This document shows, one piece after another, positions 24,405 through 32,516 of a stretch of 64,000 nucleotides of DNA (position 1 is the first letter of the stretch; each line of letters starts with the position of its first letter). The position numbers and the translations under genes were made by a program. This DNA is from Terriglobia bacterium. Its GTDB lineage: Bacteria; Acidobacteriota; Terriglobia; Acidiferrales; UBA7541. The notes under the pieces are model-generated. The model was given only the letters and a program-made list of their open reading frames with translations. It did not search any database and had not been told where the DNA came from. The stretch is taken from NCBI GenBank assembly GCA_020072805.1, contig JAIQGC010000006.1, positions 1-64,000 on the forward strand, read 5' to 3'.

Positions 24405-26123
24405 TCACTTGGCATCCTCCTGATAGACGACCGAGCCGTTGACCATGGTGAGGAGAACCTTGGTGGCGGCGATTTTGTGGGGGTCAATCTCGAAAAGATT
24501 TTGCGAGACGATGATGAGATCGGCAAGCTTGCCGGGTTCGAGCGAGCCTTCGGAATTTTCGCGGCGGGCAGCGAAAGCGGCGCCGAGGGTGTAGCCCTGG
24601 ATGGCTTCGGGGAGAGAGAGGCGCTGGGCGGGACCGAAGCCGCCGGGGGGAGTGCTTTCCAGGGTTTGGCGAGTGACGGCGGTTTGCAGGCCGATCCAGG
24701 GGTCAAGAGTGACGACGGGCCAGTCGCTGCCGAAAGTGTAGCGGCCGCCGGCGAGGGCGATGCTGTGCCAGGACCAGGCGCGGGAGGTGCGGTCGGGGCC
24801 GGCGTTGCGTGCCCAGACCTCGGTGAGGTTTACACCGGGGTAGGAATGCAGAGGCTGCATGCTGGCGATGACGCCGAGCTGGCCGAAGCGGGGAATGTCG
24901 GAGGCGGCGATGGTTTCGATGTGCTCGATGCGGGGGCGGCGGCCGGAGGTGTGATTCGCGGCGGCGGCGTTTTCGTAGGCGTCGAGGGCGGTGCGCACGG
25001 CGAGTTCGCCGATGGAGTGGGTGAAAAGCTGCAGGCCGCGTTTATCGAGTTCGGCGACGGCGGCGTTGTAGTTGGCGGGGGTCCAGAAGAGGGCGCCTTT
25101 GGTGGAAGGGTCGTCGGAGTAAGGGCCGAGCATGGCGGCGGTATGGGCTTCAACGACGCCGTCGAGCATGAATTTGACGGCGTCGGTGTCAATCCAATCG
25201 TCGTGGAAAATTTTGCGGGCGGATTCGATGGCCTCGAGGTCCTGGGGACGGAGTTCGGGAGGGTTCAGGAAATAGGCGATGGTAAAGCGCAGGGTGAGAT
25301 CGCCGGAGCGGCGGAGCTGGTCATAGAGAGCGAGTTCCTCGAAATCGCCGCCGCAGCTGTGGACGCGAGTGAGGCCGTTGCGATTGGCCCAGCGGATGCC
25401 GTCGCGCAGGGCGGCGAGTTTATCCTCGCGGGTGGGTTTGGGAATGACGGCGGCGACCAAAGCTTGAGCTTCTTCCTTGAGGGCGCCGGTGGCTTCGCCC
25501 GTTTGCGGGTCGCGGACGATGATGCCGTTGGGGGGATTGGGGGTATCGCGGGAGATGGAAGCGAGAGCCAGGGCCTTGGAATTGGCCCAGTAGGTGTGGC
25601 CGTCGTAGCCTTCGAGGAAGACGGGGCGATCGGGGAAAAGTTCATCGAGATATTTCTTGTGGGGGAGGGCGGCGGCGCCAAACATGGCGTAGTCCCAGCC
25701 GCGGCCGAGGATCCAGGAGTTGCCGGGATGGGCGGCGGCGTAGGCGCGGAGGCGCTGCTGGATGTCGGCGGGATCTTTCGCGCCTTCAAGATTGACGCGG
25801 CCAAGGCTGAAGGAGCCGTCGAGGAAATGGATGTGGGAATCGGTGAAGCCGGGGAGGACGAGATGGTTGTGGGCGTCGAGAGTTTTGGTTTGGGGGCCGC
25901 GGCGCTTTTCGATTTCGGCGGGGGAGCCCACGGCAACGATTTTGCCGGCGCGGATGGCGAGGGCTTCGGCCCAGGGATGCTGGGGGGCGAGGGTATAGAT
26001 TTTGGCGTGAAGAAGGATGGTGTCGGCGGGAGCCGGGGAAGCGGACTGGGCGAGAGAAGCAGCGGCGGCGACAGACAGAAGCACCGCGGCGAAAAGCATG
26101 CGCAAGAAACGAGCGGAATTCAT
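24405..26123 (-). CDS. Secreted YtcJ-like metal-dependent amidohydrolase
   Basis: This 572-aa amidohydrolase-3 (TIM-barrel) protein has a signal peptide (FLRMLFAAVLLSVAAAASLAQ). Metal-site residues are visible: HIH in FTDSHIHFLDG, VHSCGG, IEHIET, FTHSIGELAVR and the Asp in TFGSDWPV. The C-terminal beta domain is LEPGKLADLIIVSQNLFEID. The natural substrate of this family is uncertain (amides and cyclic amides are reported for relatives). It lies 23 nt upstream of potD, so its product may be what PotD binds. ATG 26123 has GAGG 7 nt upstream; a TTG two codons earlier is the alternative. Confidence 0.85.
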   Translation of the reverse strand: MNSARFLRMLFAAVLLSVAAAASLAQSASPAPADTILLHAKIYTLAPQHPWAEALAIRAGKIVAVGSPAEIEKRRGPQTKTLDAHNHLVLPGFTDSHIHFLDGSFSLGRVNLEGAKDPADIQQRLRAYAAAHPGNSWILGRGWDYAMFGAAALPHKKYLDELFPDRPVFLEGYDGHTYWANSKALALASISRDTPNPPNGIIVRDPQTGEATGALKEEAQALVAAVIPKPTREDKLAALRDGIRWANRNGLTRVHSCGGDFEELALYDQLRRSGDLTLRFTIAYFLNPPELRPQDLEAIESARKIFHDDWIDTDAVKFMLDGVVEAHTAAMLGPYSDDPSTKGALFWTPANYNAAVAELDKRGLQLFTHSIGELAVRTALDAYENAAAANHTSGRRPRIEHIETIAASDIPRFGQLGVIASMQPLHSYPGVNLTEVWARNAGPDRTSRAWSWHSIALAGGRYTFGSDWPVVTLDPWIGLQTAVTRQTLESTPPGGFGPAQRLSLPEAIQGYTLGAAFAARRENSEGSLEPGKLADLIIVSQNLFEIDPHKIAATKVLLTMVNGSVVYQEDAK

Positions 26124-26249
26124 GAGCAACCTCGTTTGGAAAGAAAGCAGTCCTGCACCGGGATGATAACGGTTCGCCGGGGGTTTTTCACCGGGAGAAA
26201 TGGCGAAGAGGAGCGAGGCGAAAAAATATTGTGCGGTTGCGCGGCCATA

Positions 26250-27086
26250 TCAGAAGGAGGGCGGGGTGTTGATCCACAGGAGGCAGGTTTCGCCGCGGCC
26301 GGAATTTCTCCAGCGGTGGGGGATGGAGCTTTGGAAGCAGAAGCTGTCGCCGGCGCGCAGGAGATAGTGTTCGGTTTCATTGAGCCAGAGTTCGAGCTGG
26401 CCCTTGAGGATGTGCAGGAACTCCTCGCCGACGTGGGTGTAGGATTCGCCGCTGCCGCCGCCGGGTTTGATGCGGAAGAGATGGGGTTCGAGGGAGGTAT
26501 TGCCCCAGGCGAGGAGCTCCATGCGCACACCCGGAGTCGTTTCGAGGACTTTTCTTTGCGCGGGAGAGACCAGGAGCTGATTCTGCGCAGAAGGCTCGAA
26601 GAAGGAGAGGATGTTGGTCTTATAGAAGCGGGCGATGCGTTTGAGCGTGGCGATCGAAGCGCGCATCTGGCCGCGTTCGAGGGCGCTGAGGAAGCCGGTG
26701 GAAACGGAGGTGGAGCGGGCCACCTGGGCGAGGGAGAGGCCGCGGGCGAGGCGCAGGCGGCGGAAACGGTGGCCGGGGTGAGCGGCGCTTTCTGAGGCAG
26801 CGGTAGGAGCGCCGCGTTTGAGGATGTGAACGACAGCGGCGGGATTGAGGCCGCGGGAACGGCGGAGAAAGATGGCGCGCTGGAGAAGGCGGACATCGGC
26901 GGCGGTGTAGAGGCGGTATTTGCCGCGAGAGCGGCGGGGGGAGAGGAGGCCGAGGGCTTCCCAGGCGCGAAGTGCGGAGGAGGAGATGCCGATGCGTTTG
27001 GCGACGTCGCTGATGCGCAGGTGCTGGGAGGAGTGCGCGGGGCGTCGTGGAGCGAGATTCTTTTTGCTTGACAGGGGCATAGCCAT
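26250..27086 (-). CDS. Three-domain regulator: MerR helix-turn-helix, XRE helix-turn-helix, cupin
   Basis: In this 278-aa cytoplasmic regulator residues ~23-92 are a MerR-type DNA-binding domain (LRISDVAKRIGISSSALRAWE then the KYRLYTAADV wing). Residues ~105-160 are a second, XRE/HTH_3 domain (FRRLRLARGLSLAQVARST, GFLSALERG). Residues ~200-275 are a cupin with YTHVGEEFLHILKGQLELW and IPHRWRNSG, the likely ligand-sensing barrel. XRE-cupin is the build of PuuR, the putrescine regulator; the added MerR domain is unusual. It lies at the divergent point between the amidohydrolase-pot operon and the receptor operon and probably controls both and itself. Confidence 0.88.
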   Translation of the reverse strand: MAMPLSSKKNLAPRRPAHSSQHLRISDVAKRIGISSSALRAWEALGLLSPRRSRGKYRLYTAADVRLLQRAIFLRRSRGLNPAAVVHILKRGAPTAASESAAHPGHRFRRLRLARGLSLAQVARSTSVSTGFLSALERGQMRASIATLKRIARFYKTNILSFFEPSAQNQLLVSPAQRKVLETTPGVRMELLAWGNTSLEPHLFRIKPGGGSGESYTHVGEEFLHILKGQLELWLNETEHYLLRAGDSFCFQSSIPHRWRNSGRGETCLLWINTPPSF

Positions 27087-27091
27087 TCACT

Positions 27092-27116
27092 AACCTTGCG
27101 GGATTATAGTAAGGTT
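27092..27116. promoter_or_regulatory. MerR-type dyad operator in the divergent intergenic region
   Basis: Inverted repeats AACCTT (27092-27097) and AAGGTT (27111-27116), 13 nt apart, lie between the regulator and the TonB receptor gene. ACCTT...AAGGT is the core of known CueR/MerR operators, and a MerR domain is encoded next door. The dyad covers the regulator's own -10, so autorepression is likely; a plus-strand TATAGT (27105-27110) within it could serve the receptor gene. Confidence 0.55.
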
Positions 27117-27131
27117 CGGGGCGGACAGCAA
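27103..27131 (-). promoter_or_regulatory. Promoter of the MerR-XRE-cupin regulator
   Basis: On the minus strand: -35 TTGCTG (27131-27126), exactly 17 nt, -10 TATAAT (27108-27103). The predicted start near 27096 is about 10 nt before ATG 27086, so the leader is very short and contains at most a weak AAGG ribosome site. It overlaps the dyad at 27092-27116. Confidence 0.6.
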
Positions 27132-27162
27132 GGTGGAAATCTTCAAATCGCGGGGGTGCGAA

Positions 27163-30100
27163 ATGAAAGGGAACGACAAGCGAGCGGGTTTTGTGGGGAT
27201 GCTGGCGGCGTTGCTGCTGGCCGTGCTGCTGGCGGCGCCGATGGGAATGGCGCAGAGCACGGGCGGGCGCATCCGCGGAACGGTGATGGATTCGAGCGGG
27301 GGCGCGGTGGCGTCGGTGAAGGTGACGCTGACGAATGAGGCCACGGGCGCGAAGCGCGAAGTGCAGAGCAGCGGGGACGGCGAATACATGTTCCTGGAAG
27401 TGCCGGTGGGCACGTACCAGGTGGAAGCGCAGCAGGCGGGATTCAAGAAGTACGTGCGCAAAGGGATCGAGCTGCGGCTGAACGAAGTACTGGCGCTGGA
27501 CATCACGCTGCAGGTGGGCGGTTCAACGGAGACCGTGGAAGTAACGGGAGCGCCGCCGCTGGTGGACACGACCTCGACGCAATTGGGCGCGGTGGTCAAT
27601 GAGCGCTCGGTGACGGAGTTGCCCCTGGCGCAGCGGGATACGTATCAGTTGCTGTCCCTGCAGCCGGGCGTGCAGTCCACGCTGGGCGTGGACAACGTAT
27701 TCGGCAGCGAGAAGGCCGGCGTGGTGAGCGTGAACGGCGGGCGCGGGCGGGACAACAATTTTACAGTGAACGGCGGCGACGGCAACGACCAGTTCGCCAA
27801 CCTGCCGGCGGTGCAGCCTTCGCCGGATACGATCGCGGAATTCCGCATGCTGACGAACACGTTTGACGCGGAATACGGGCGCAACTCGGGCGCGGTGATC
27901 AACGTGGTGACCAAGTCCGGGACCAACGACTGGCACGGCAACCTCTACGACTACTTCCGCAACAAGAATCTGAATGCCAAGGGCTTTTTCGATGACTCAA
28001 AGCTGGATTATTTGCAGAATCAGTTTGGCGCGACGTTCGGCGGGCCGGTGAAGAAGGACAAGACGTTTTTCTTTGCCTCGTTTGAGGGCGACCGGAAGCG
28101 CAAGGGCACTTCTTCGGACACGGTGGCGGTGCCCACGGCGCTGGAGCGCAGCGGAGATTTTTCGGCTGGAGGGGGCTTCGGCGGAATTTTGTCCAATGCC
28201 AGTATTTTGAACAATCGCCCCGGTTGCCTTACGGCCCTGGGTCTTGGTGCGCCGATTGTGGATGGCACCGCGTATTCCTCGATTTTCACCACGGGAGTGA
28301 TACCCACGGCCTGTATGGACCAGACGGCGCGCGATTTGATGACGCTGGTGCCGAGCGCCAACCGTCCGGACGGGACGTGGCAGGGAGTGCCGCTGGGGCA
28401 TGAGCGCAGCAATCAGTTCACGGTCAAGCTGGATCAGGAACTGACCAGCAAGCAGCATCTGACCGGGTACTACTACTTCACGCAGCACTATCTGGCCAAG
28501 CCGTTTGCGCGGTTCCAGGCTGGCGGAGCAACGCTGCCCGGCTACGGCGACCTGACCGACGAGCGCACCCAGCAGATTAACGTCAGCCACACCTGGCAAC
28601 TGGGGAGCAACGGAGTCAATGAGGCGCGGTTTACTTTCTTGCGCGAGGGGCAAGGAACCTATCTGCACCCGCAGCACACCAGTTTGTTGAAGGACTCCTG
28701 TCCGCAAGTGGTCGCCAATAACTGCTTCATCGACCTGAGCAATCCGACCAATGCGGGCAATTCGAGCTTGGGTATCAATCCGGCGCTGGGCTCCGGGAGA
28801 GAAGGCCTGCCTTTCGTTTCGATCTCCGGCGGATTCTCGATGGGCAATAACTTTGAGGGAGAACTGCCGCAGAAGGGGAATAGCTACCAATTTACGGACA
28901 GCTACGGAAAAGTGATTGGCAAGCACAGCCTGAAGTTCGGTGCGGATTTCCGCATCCAGCAGTTCGACCAGAGACTCTATTTCGACGTCAACGGCGCGTT
29001 CTATCTGTATGGCGGCGGTCCGAACGAACCCTGCTATGGCGGCGCGCTGGATGCAAACGGAATCTGTCAGGGGAACATCAACCTGTTCCCGAACTTCCTG
29101 CTGGGCCTGAACGACAACTACATTCAAGGTTCGGCGCAGGATGAATTGGTGCGCAGCAAGGCGGCCTACCTCTTCGCGCAGGACAGTTGGACCATCACTC
29201 CGAACTTGACGCTGAACTACGGAATTCGATGGGAGTTGAACACGCCGCTGACGGATAAGGGACAGAAGGTGCAAACGTTCCATCCGGGGCAGAACTCGAC
29301 CGTCTATCCGTGCCAACTGAACGCCTCGAGCATTCTCAACTACCAGACCAATTACGGGATTGCGAATCCAACTTGCGACAATACGGGAGTCACCCCGACC
29401 GGCGTAGTAGTGCCGGGGGATTCCGGTGTGCCCGCGGGGCTGACCAATCCGTATTACAACGCCTTTGCGCCGCGCATCGGCCTGGCCTGGAGTCCGGGCG
29501 GTGATGGCGCGCTGGGGAAGCTGTTTGGACGGAAGGGACAGACCAGCGTGCGGGTGGGGTTTGGGATGTTCTACAACCCGATCGAGCAGTTGGTGCTCGA
29601 GCAGTTCAGCGCCGAGCCGCCATTCGGGGGCAGCACGAGCATCTATAACACCACATTCAGCCTGCCGTTCCAGTATCAGGATGGCACCAGCGCTCCCAAC
29701 CCGTTCAACGGAATCCTGAATCCGCCGCGCAACAGCCCCGTGGACTGGTCGATCTTCCGTCCCATGCTGTTCTACGGACAATGGCCGGCGAACATGAAGT
29801 CGCAATACGCGGAGCAGTACAACCTGACGATTCAGCGGGAGATTATGAAGGACCTGGTCTTCCAAATCGGCTACGTGGGCCGTCAGGGTCACCGCCTGCT
29901 GGCGACGCGCGACCGCAACCCCGGCAACGCTCAGACCTGCAATGACTTGAACAACATCTCAACACTTACCGGGGACGCGGGCCTGGCCTGCGGGCCGTGG
30001 TATGAGGATAGCTCGTTTTTTATTCCGGCGGGCACGATTCCCGCTGGGGTCACCCTGCATCTGCCCTATGGTTCGGTGGCAAGCGTGACCGGACCGAACC

Positions 30101-30939
30101 CGACGGACATCACCCTGGTGGGCCTGCGGCCGTTTTCTTCGCCCATCTGCGAACCGACAACCGGGGTGGGTTGCCCGGTGGACGGTATCCCCGTGATCAC
30201 CAGCATCTTTTCGCAGGATACAATCGCCAACTCGTCCTATAACTCGCTGCAGGCCAGCCTGGAAAAGCGCTTCTCGCACGGCGTGCAGTTCCAGGCGTCG
30301 TACACGCTGGGCAAATCGCTGGACTACGCGTCCACGTTTGAAAGCCTGGTGGACCCCTACAACATGAAGCGCAACCGTTCGCTTTCGATCTTTGACGCGA
30401 AGCACCGCTTCGTCTTCAGCTTCGATTGGGAACTGCCCGTGCCCAAGCATGAAGGATTCGCGGGGAAGGTCGTGAATGGGTGGTCGCTGTCCGGGATTAC
30501 CCAGTTCCAGACCGGATTCCCCGTCCGCATCACCTCGCAGGATGACATGGAGCTGCAGGGCAGCTTCGACTTCGAGATGCCCGGGCAGCCGAACTTTGCT
30601 CCGGGAGCCGTCTTCCATGCGACGGACCCGCGCATTAACGGCTACGGGTTCGATCCCAACACGTTCACCAACGCCACGGTGGCGCTGGGCACAATCGGCA
30701 ACGCGCCGCGGACCATCTGCTGCGGTCCCAGTTCGTTGAACACGGACATGGGGTTCCAGAAACAGATTCCCGTGAATGAAAGGGTCCATTTCGAATTCCA
30801 CGGGCAATTCATGAACGTGTTCAACCACACGCAGTTCATGCAGCCGGATGGCAATATCACCGACGGCGGGGATTTCGGGCGGGTGAAGCGCGCGCGCGAT
30901 CCGCGGCTGATGCAGTTCGCCTTGAAGCTGTACTTCTAG
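27163..30939 (+). CDS. Oar-like TonB-dependent outer-membrane receptor
   Basis: This 1,258-aa protein starts with a signal peptide (AALLLAVLLAAPMGMAQ). A carboxypeptidase-regulatory-like Ig-type domain at residues ~35-115 (GTVMDSSGGAVASVKVTL...GTYQVEAQQAGF) is followed by a plug region (TETVEVTGAPPLVDTTS, TLGAVVNERSVTELPL) and a large beta-barrel ending LKLYF. This architecture is common in Acidobacteriota and Myxococcota (Oar). It should take up or bind a bulky substrate at the outer membrane, powered by TonB (not in the window). ATG 27163 is preferred to the GTG ten codons upstream. It is the first gene of the plus-strand catabolic operon. Confidence 0.93.
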   Translation: MKGNDKRAGFVGMLAALLLAVLLAAPMGMAQSTGGRIRGTVMDSSGGAVASVKVTLTNEATGAKREVQSSGDGEYMFLEVPVGTYQVEAQQAGFKKYVRKGIELRLNEVLALDITLQVGGSTETVEVTGAPPLVDTTSTQLGAVVNERSVTELPLAQRDTYQLLSLQPGVQSTLGVDNVFGSEKAGVVSVNGGRGRDNNFTVNGGDGNDQFANLPAVQPSPDTIAEFRMLTNTFDAEYGRNSGAVINVVTKSGTNDWHGNLYDYFRNKNLNAKGFFDDSKLDYLQNQFGATFGGPVKKDKTFFFASFEGDRKRKGTSSDTVAVPTALERSGDFSAGGGFGGILSNASILNNRPGCLTALGLGAPIVDGTAYSSIFTTGVIPTACMDQTARDLMTLVPSANRPDGTWQGVPLGHERSNQFTVKLDQELTSKQHLTGYYYFTQHYLAKPFARFQAGGATLPGYGDLTDERTQQINVSHTWQLGSNGVNEARFTFLREGQGTYLHPQHTSLLKDSCPQVVANNCFIDLSNPTNAGNSSLGINPALGSGREGLPFVSISGGFSMGNNFEGELPQKGNSYQFTDSYGKVIGKHSLKFGADFRIQQFDQRLYFDVNGAFYLYGGGPNEPCYGGALDANGICQGNINLFPNFLLGLNDNYIQGSAQDELVRSKAAYLFAQDSWTITPNLTLNYGIRWELNTPLTDKGQKVQTFHPGQNSTVYPCQLNASSILNYQTNYGIANPTCDNTGVTPTGVVVPGDSGVPAGLTNPYYNAFAPRIGLAWSPGGDGALGKLFGRKGQTSVRVGFGMFYNPIEQLVLEQFSAEPPFGGSTSIYNTTFSLPFQYQDGTSAPNPFNGILNPPRNSPVDWSIFRPMLFYGQWPANMKSQYAEQYNLTIQREIMKDLVFQIGYVGRQGHRLLATRDRNPGNAQTCNDLNNISTLTGDAGLACGPWYEDSSFFIPAGTIPAGVTLHLPYGSVASVTGPNPTDITLVGLRPFSSPICEPTTGVGCPVDGIPVITSIFSQDTIANSSYNSLQASLEKRFSHGVQFQASYTLGKSLDYASTFESLVDPYNMKRNRSLSIFDAKHRFVFSFDWELPVPKHEGFAGKVVNGWSLSGITQFQTGFPVRITSQDDMELQGSFDFEMPGQPNFAPGAVFHATDPRINGYGFDPNTFTNATVALGTIGNAPRTICCGPSSLNTDMGFQKQIPVNERVHFEFHGQFMNVFNHTQFMQPDGNITDGGDFGRVKRARDPRLMQFALKLYF

Positions 30940-30959
30940 GAACGGAACAGCACGGAGGA

Positions 30960-30985
30960 GAGGCGGGCCGCAGAAGGCTCGCCTC
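30960..30985 (+). terminator. Strong hairpin after the receptor gene
   Basis: Arms GAGGCGGGCC (30960-30969) and GGCTCGCCTC (30976-30985), with one G-T pair and a 6-nt loop, form a stable stem 21 nt after the receptor stop. Only a mixed pyrimidine stretch, not a clean T-run, follows. It may partly stop transcription or protect the upstream mRNA 3' end, lowering expression of the genes after the receptor. Confidence 0.45.
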
Positions 30986-31107
30986 GCTCTTCCATCTGCA
31001 CGGAGCCCGGGCCCGGACGATTCGGCGGATGCCGGGCGGAGAGAACACCGCGCAACTGTAGCCGTCCAAGGAAACTCCGCCCTGCCTAAGAATCAGGGAG
31101 CAATGAA

Positions 31108-32487
31108 ATGCACGACGCACTGAAGAATGAAATCAGCACCTACGAAAAGCGCACGCCGAAATCGGCGGCATCGCACACGCGGGCGCTGAAGAGGATTCCG
31201 CTGGGAGTGGCCAGCAACTACCGGGCCTATGATCCATATCCGCTGTTCGTGAAGGAAGCGCAGGGAAGCAAGATCCGGGACATTGACGGCAACGAGTACG
31301 TGGACCACAACCTATGCTTCGGGACGCTGATGGCGGGGCATTCGCATCCGGAAGTGGTAAAGGCGGTGGAGGCGCAGCTGCACCATGGCACGGCCTACGG
31401 CATGCCGCACGACATGGAATGGGAACTGGCCGAGGAGATCTGCGGGCGGTATCCGGTGGAGATGGTGCGCTTCGGCTCGAGCGGGACGGAAGCGACGATG
31501 CACGCATGCCGAATTGCGCGGGCGGCGGCCGGGCGGGACAAGATTATCAAGTTCGAAGGCTCCTACCACGGACTGCACGACACGGCGCTGATCAGCGTGA
31601 AGCCCAAGCCAGAAGAGTACGGCGACGCGGATGCGCCGAATTCGGTTCCGGGCGGGCTGGGAGTGCCCCAGGCCAGCGTGGCCAACGTGGTGATAGCCAG
31701 CTTCAATAACCTGAAGAGCGTGGAGCGGCGGTTCAAGGGAAATCCGGGGCAGATTGCCGCGGTTATTCTGGAGCCGATCCTGATGAACGTTGGGCTGTGC
31801 ATGCCGCAGCCGGGGTTCCTGGAAGGACTGCGCAAGCTGTGTACGGAAAACGGAGCGCTGCTGATCTTCGACGAAGTGAAAACGGGAGCGAAACTGGGCT
31901 GGGGCGGAGCGAGCGAAGCCTACAACGTGAAGCCGGACATTACCTGCCTGGCGAAATCCATCGGCGGAGGATTCCCGCTGGCGGCGTTTGGAACAAGCCG
32001 GAAGGTGATGGACCTGATCTCCGACCACAAGGTATTTCACGGCGGGACGTACAACACGAATCCGATTTCGATGGCGGCGGGGCTGGCGACGTTCCGCTCG
32101 GTGCTCACGCGCGAGAATTATGCGCACGTGGCCAAGCTGAGCAAGAAGCTGGCGGAAGGATACCGCAAGACGATCGCGAAGGTGGGCTTGAAGGCGTACG
32201 TGGCCAGCGCGGGTGCGAACGGGGCACTGATGCTGTACCCCAAGGAAATCCAGAACTATCGCGACTGGACGCTGGTGGACATTGACCTGTGGAGACAGTA
32301 CTGGTTCGGGATGGTCAACCGGGGGGTGCTGGCGCAGCCCTACTGGTGGGACGAGCAGTGGACGATTTCCGTGCAGCACACGGAAGCGGACATTGACAAG
32401 CACCTCGCGGCGTTCGAGGACGTGGCTCCGGGGCTGGCGAAGGCGCAGCAGGAGCGCGGGCCGGTGACGGTCGCGGCGGGACACTAA
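31108..32487 (+). CDS. Class-III PLP aminotransferase, glutamate-1-semialdehyde-aminomutase-like
   Basis: This 459-aa fold-type-I PLP enzyme has the Schiff-base lysine K283 in CLAKSIGGGFPLAAFGT, a phosphate-binding SSGTEATMHACR segment near residue 130, and FDEVKTGAKLGWGG with the cofactor-binding Asp. It resembles HemL-like aminotransferases, but the context (no haem genes; next to an amine permease and a dehydrogenase) favours a catabolic omega-aminotransferase that turns a terminal amine into an aldehyde. ATG 31108 follows AGGGAGC. The permease gene is 29 nt downstream. Confidence 0.88.
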   Translation: MHDALKNEISTYEKRTPKSAASHTRALKRIPLGVASNYRAYDPYPLFVKEAQGSKIRDIDGNEYVDHNLCFGTLMAGHSHPEVVKAVEAQLHHGTAYGMPHDMEWELAEEICGRYPVEMVRFGSSGTEATMHACRIARAAAGRDKIIKFEGSYHGLHDTALISVKPKPEEYGDADAPNSVPGGLGVPQASVANVVIASFNNLKSVERRFKGNPGQIAAVILEPILMNVGLCMPQPGFLEGLRKLCTENGALLIFDEVKTGAKLGWGGASEAYNVKPDITCLAKSIGGGFPLAAFGTSRKVMDLISDHKVFHGGTYNTNPISMAAGLATFRSVLTRENYAHVAKLSKKLAEGYRKTIAKVGLKAYVASAGANGALMLYPKEIQNYRDWTLVDIDLWRQYWFGMVNRGVLAQPYWWDEQWTISVQHTEADIDKHLAAFEDVAPGLAKAQQERGPVTVAAGH

Positions 32488-32516
32488 GGTAAATCGACAG
32501 CAACGGGAGAGCGGAC

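Noticed and set aside
24477-26795. 772-aa plus-strand open frame
   Set aside because: It is antisense to the amidohydrolase and regulator genes, which have clear motifs; its sequence is low-complexity Gly/Ala/Glu as expected from the mirror frame of GC-rich genes.
27997-29892. 631-aa minus-strand open frame
   Set aside because: It is antisense to the TonB-dependent receptor and shows no domain or start signal.
30986-31107. Cobalamin riboswitch before the aminotransferase gene
   Set aside because: I looked for a B12-box-like conserved segment because of the corrinoid genes downstream; no such box or multi-stem layout is visible.
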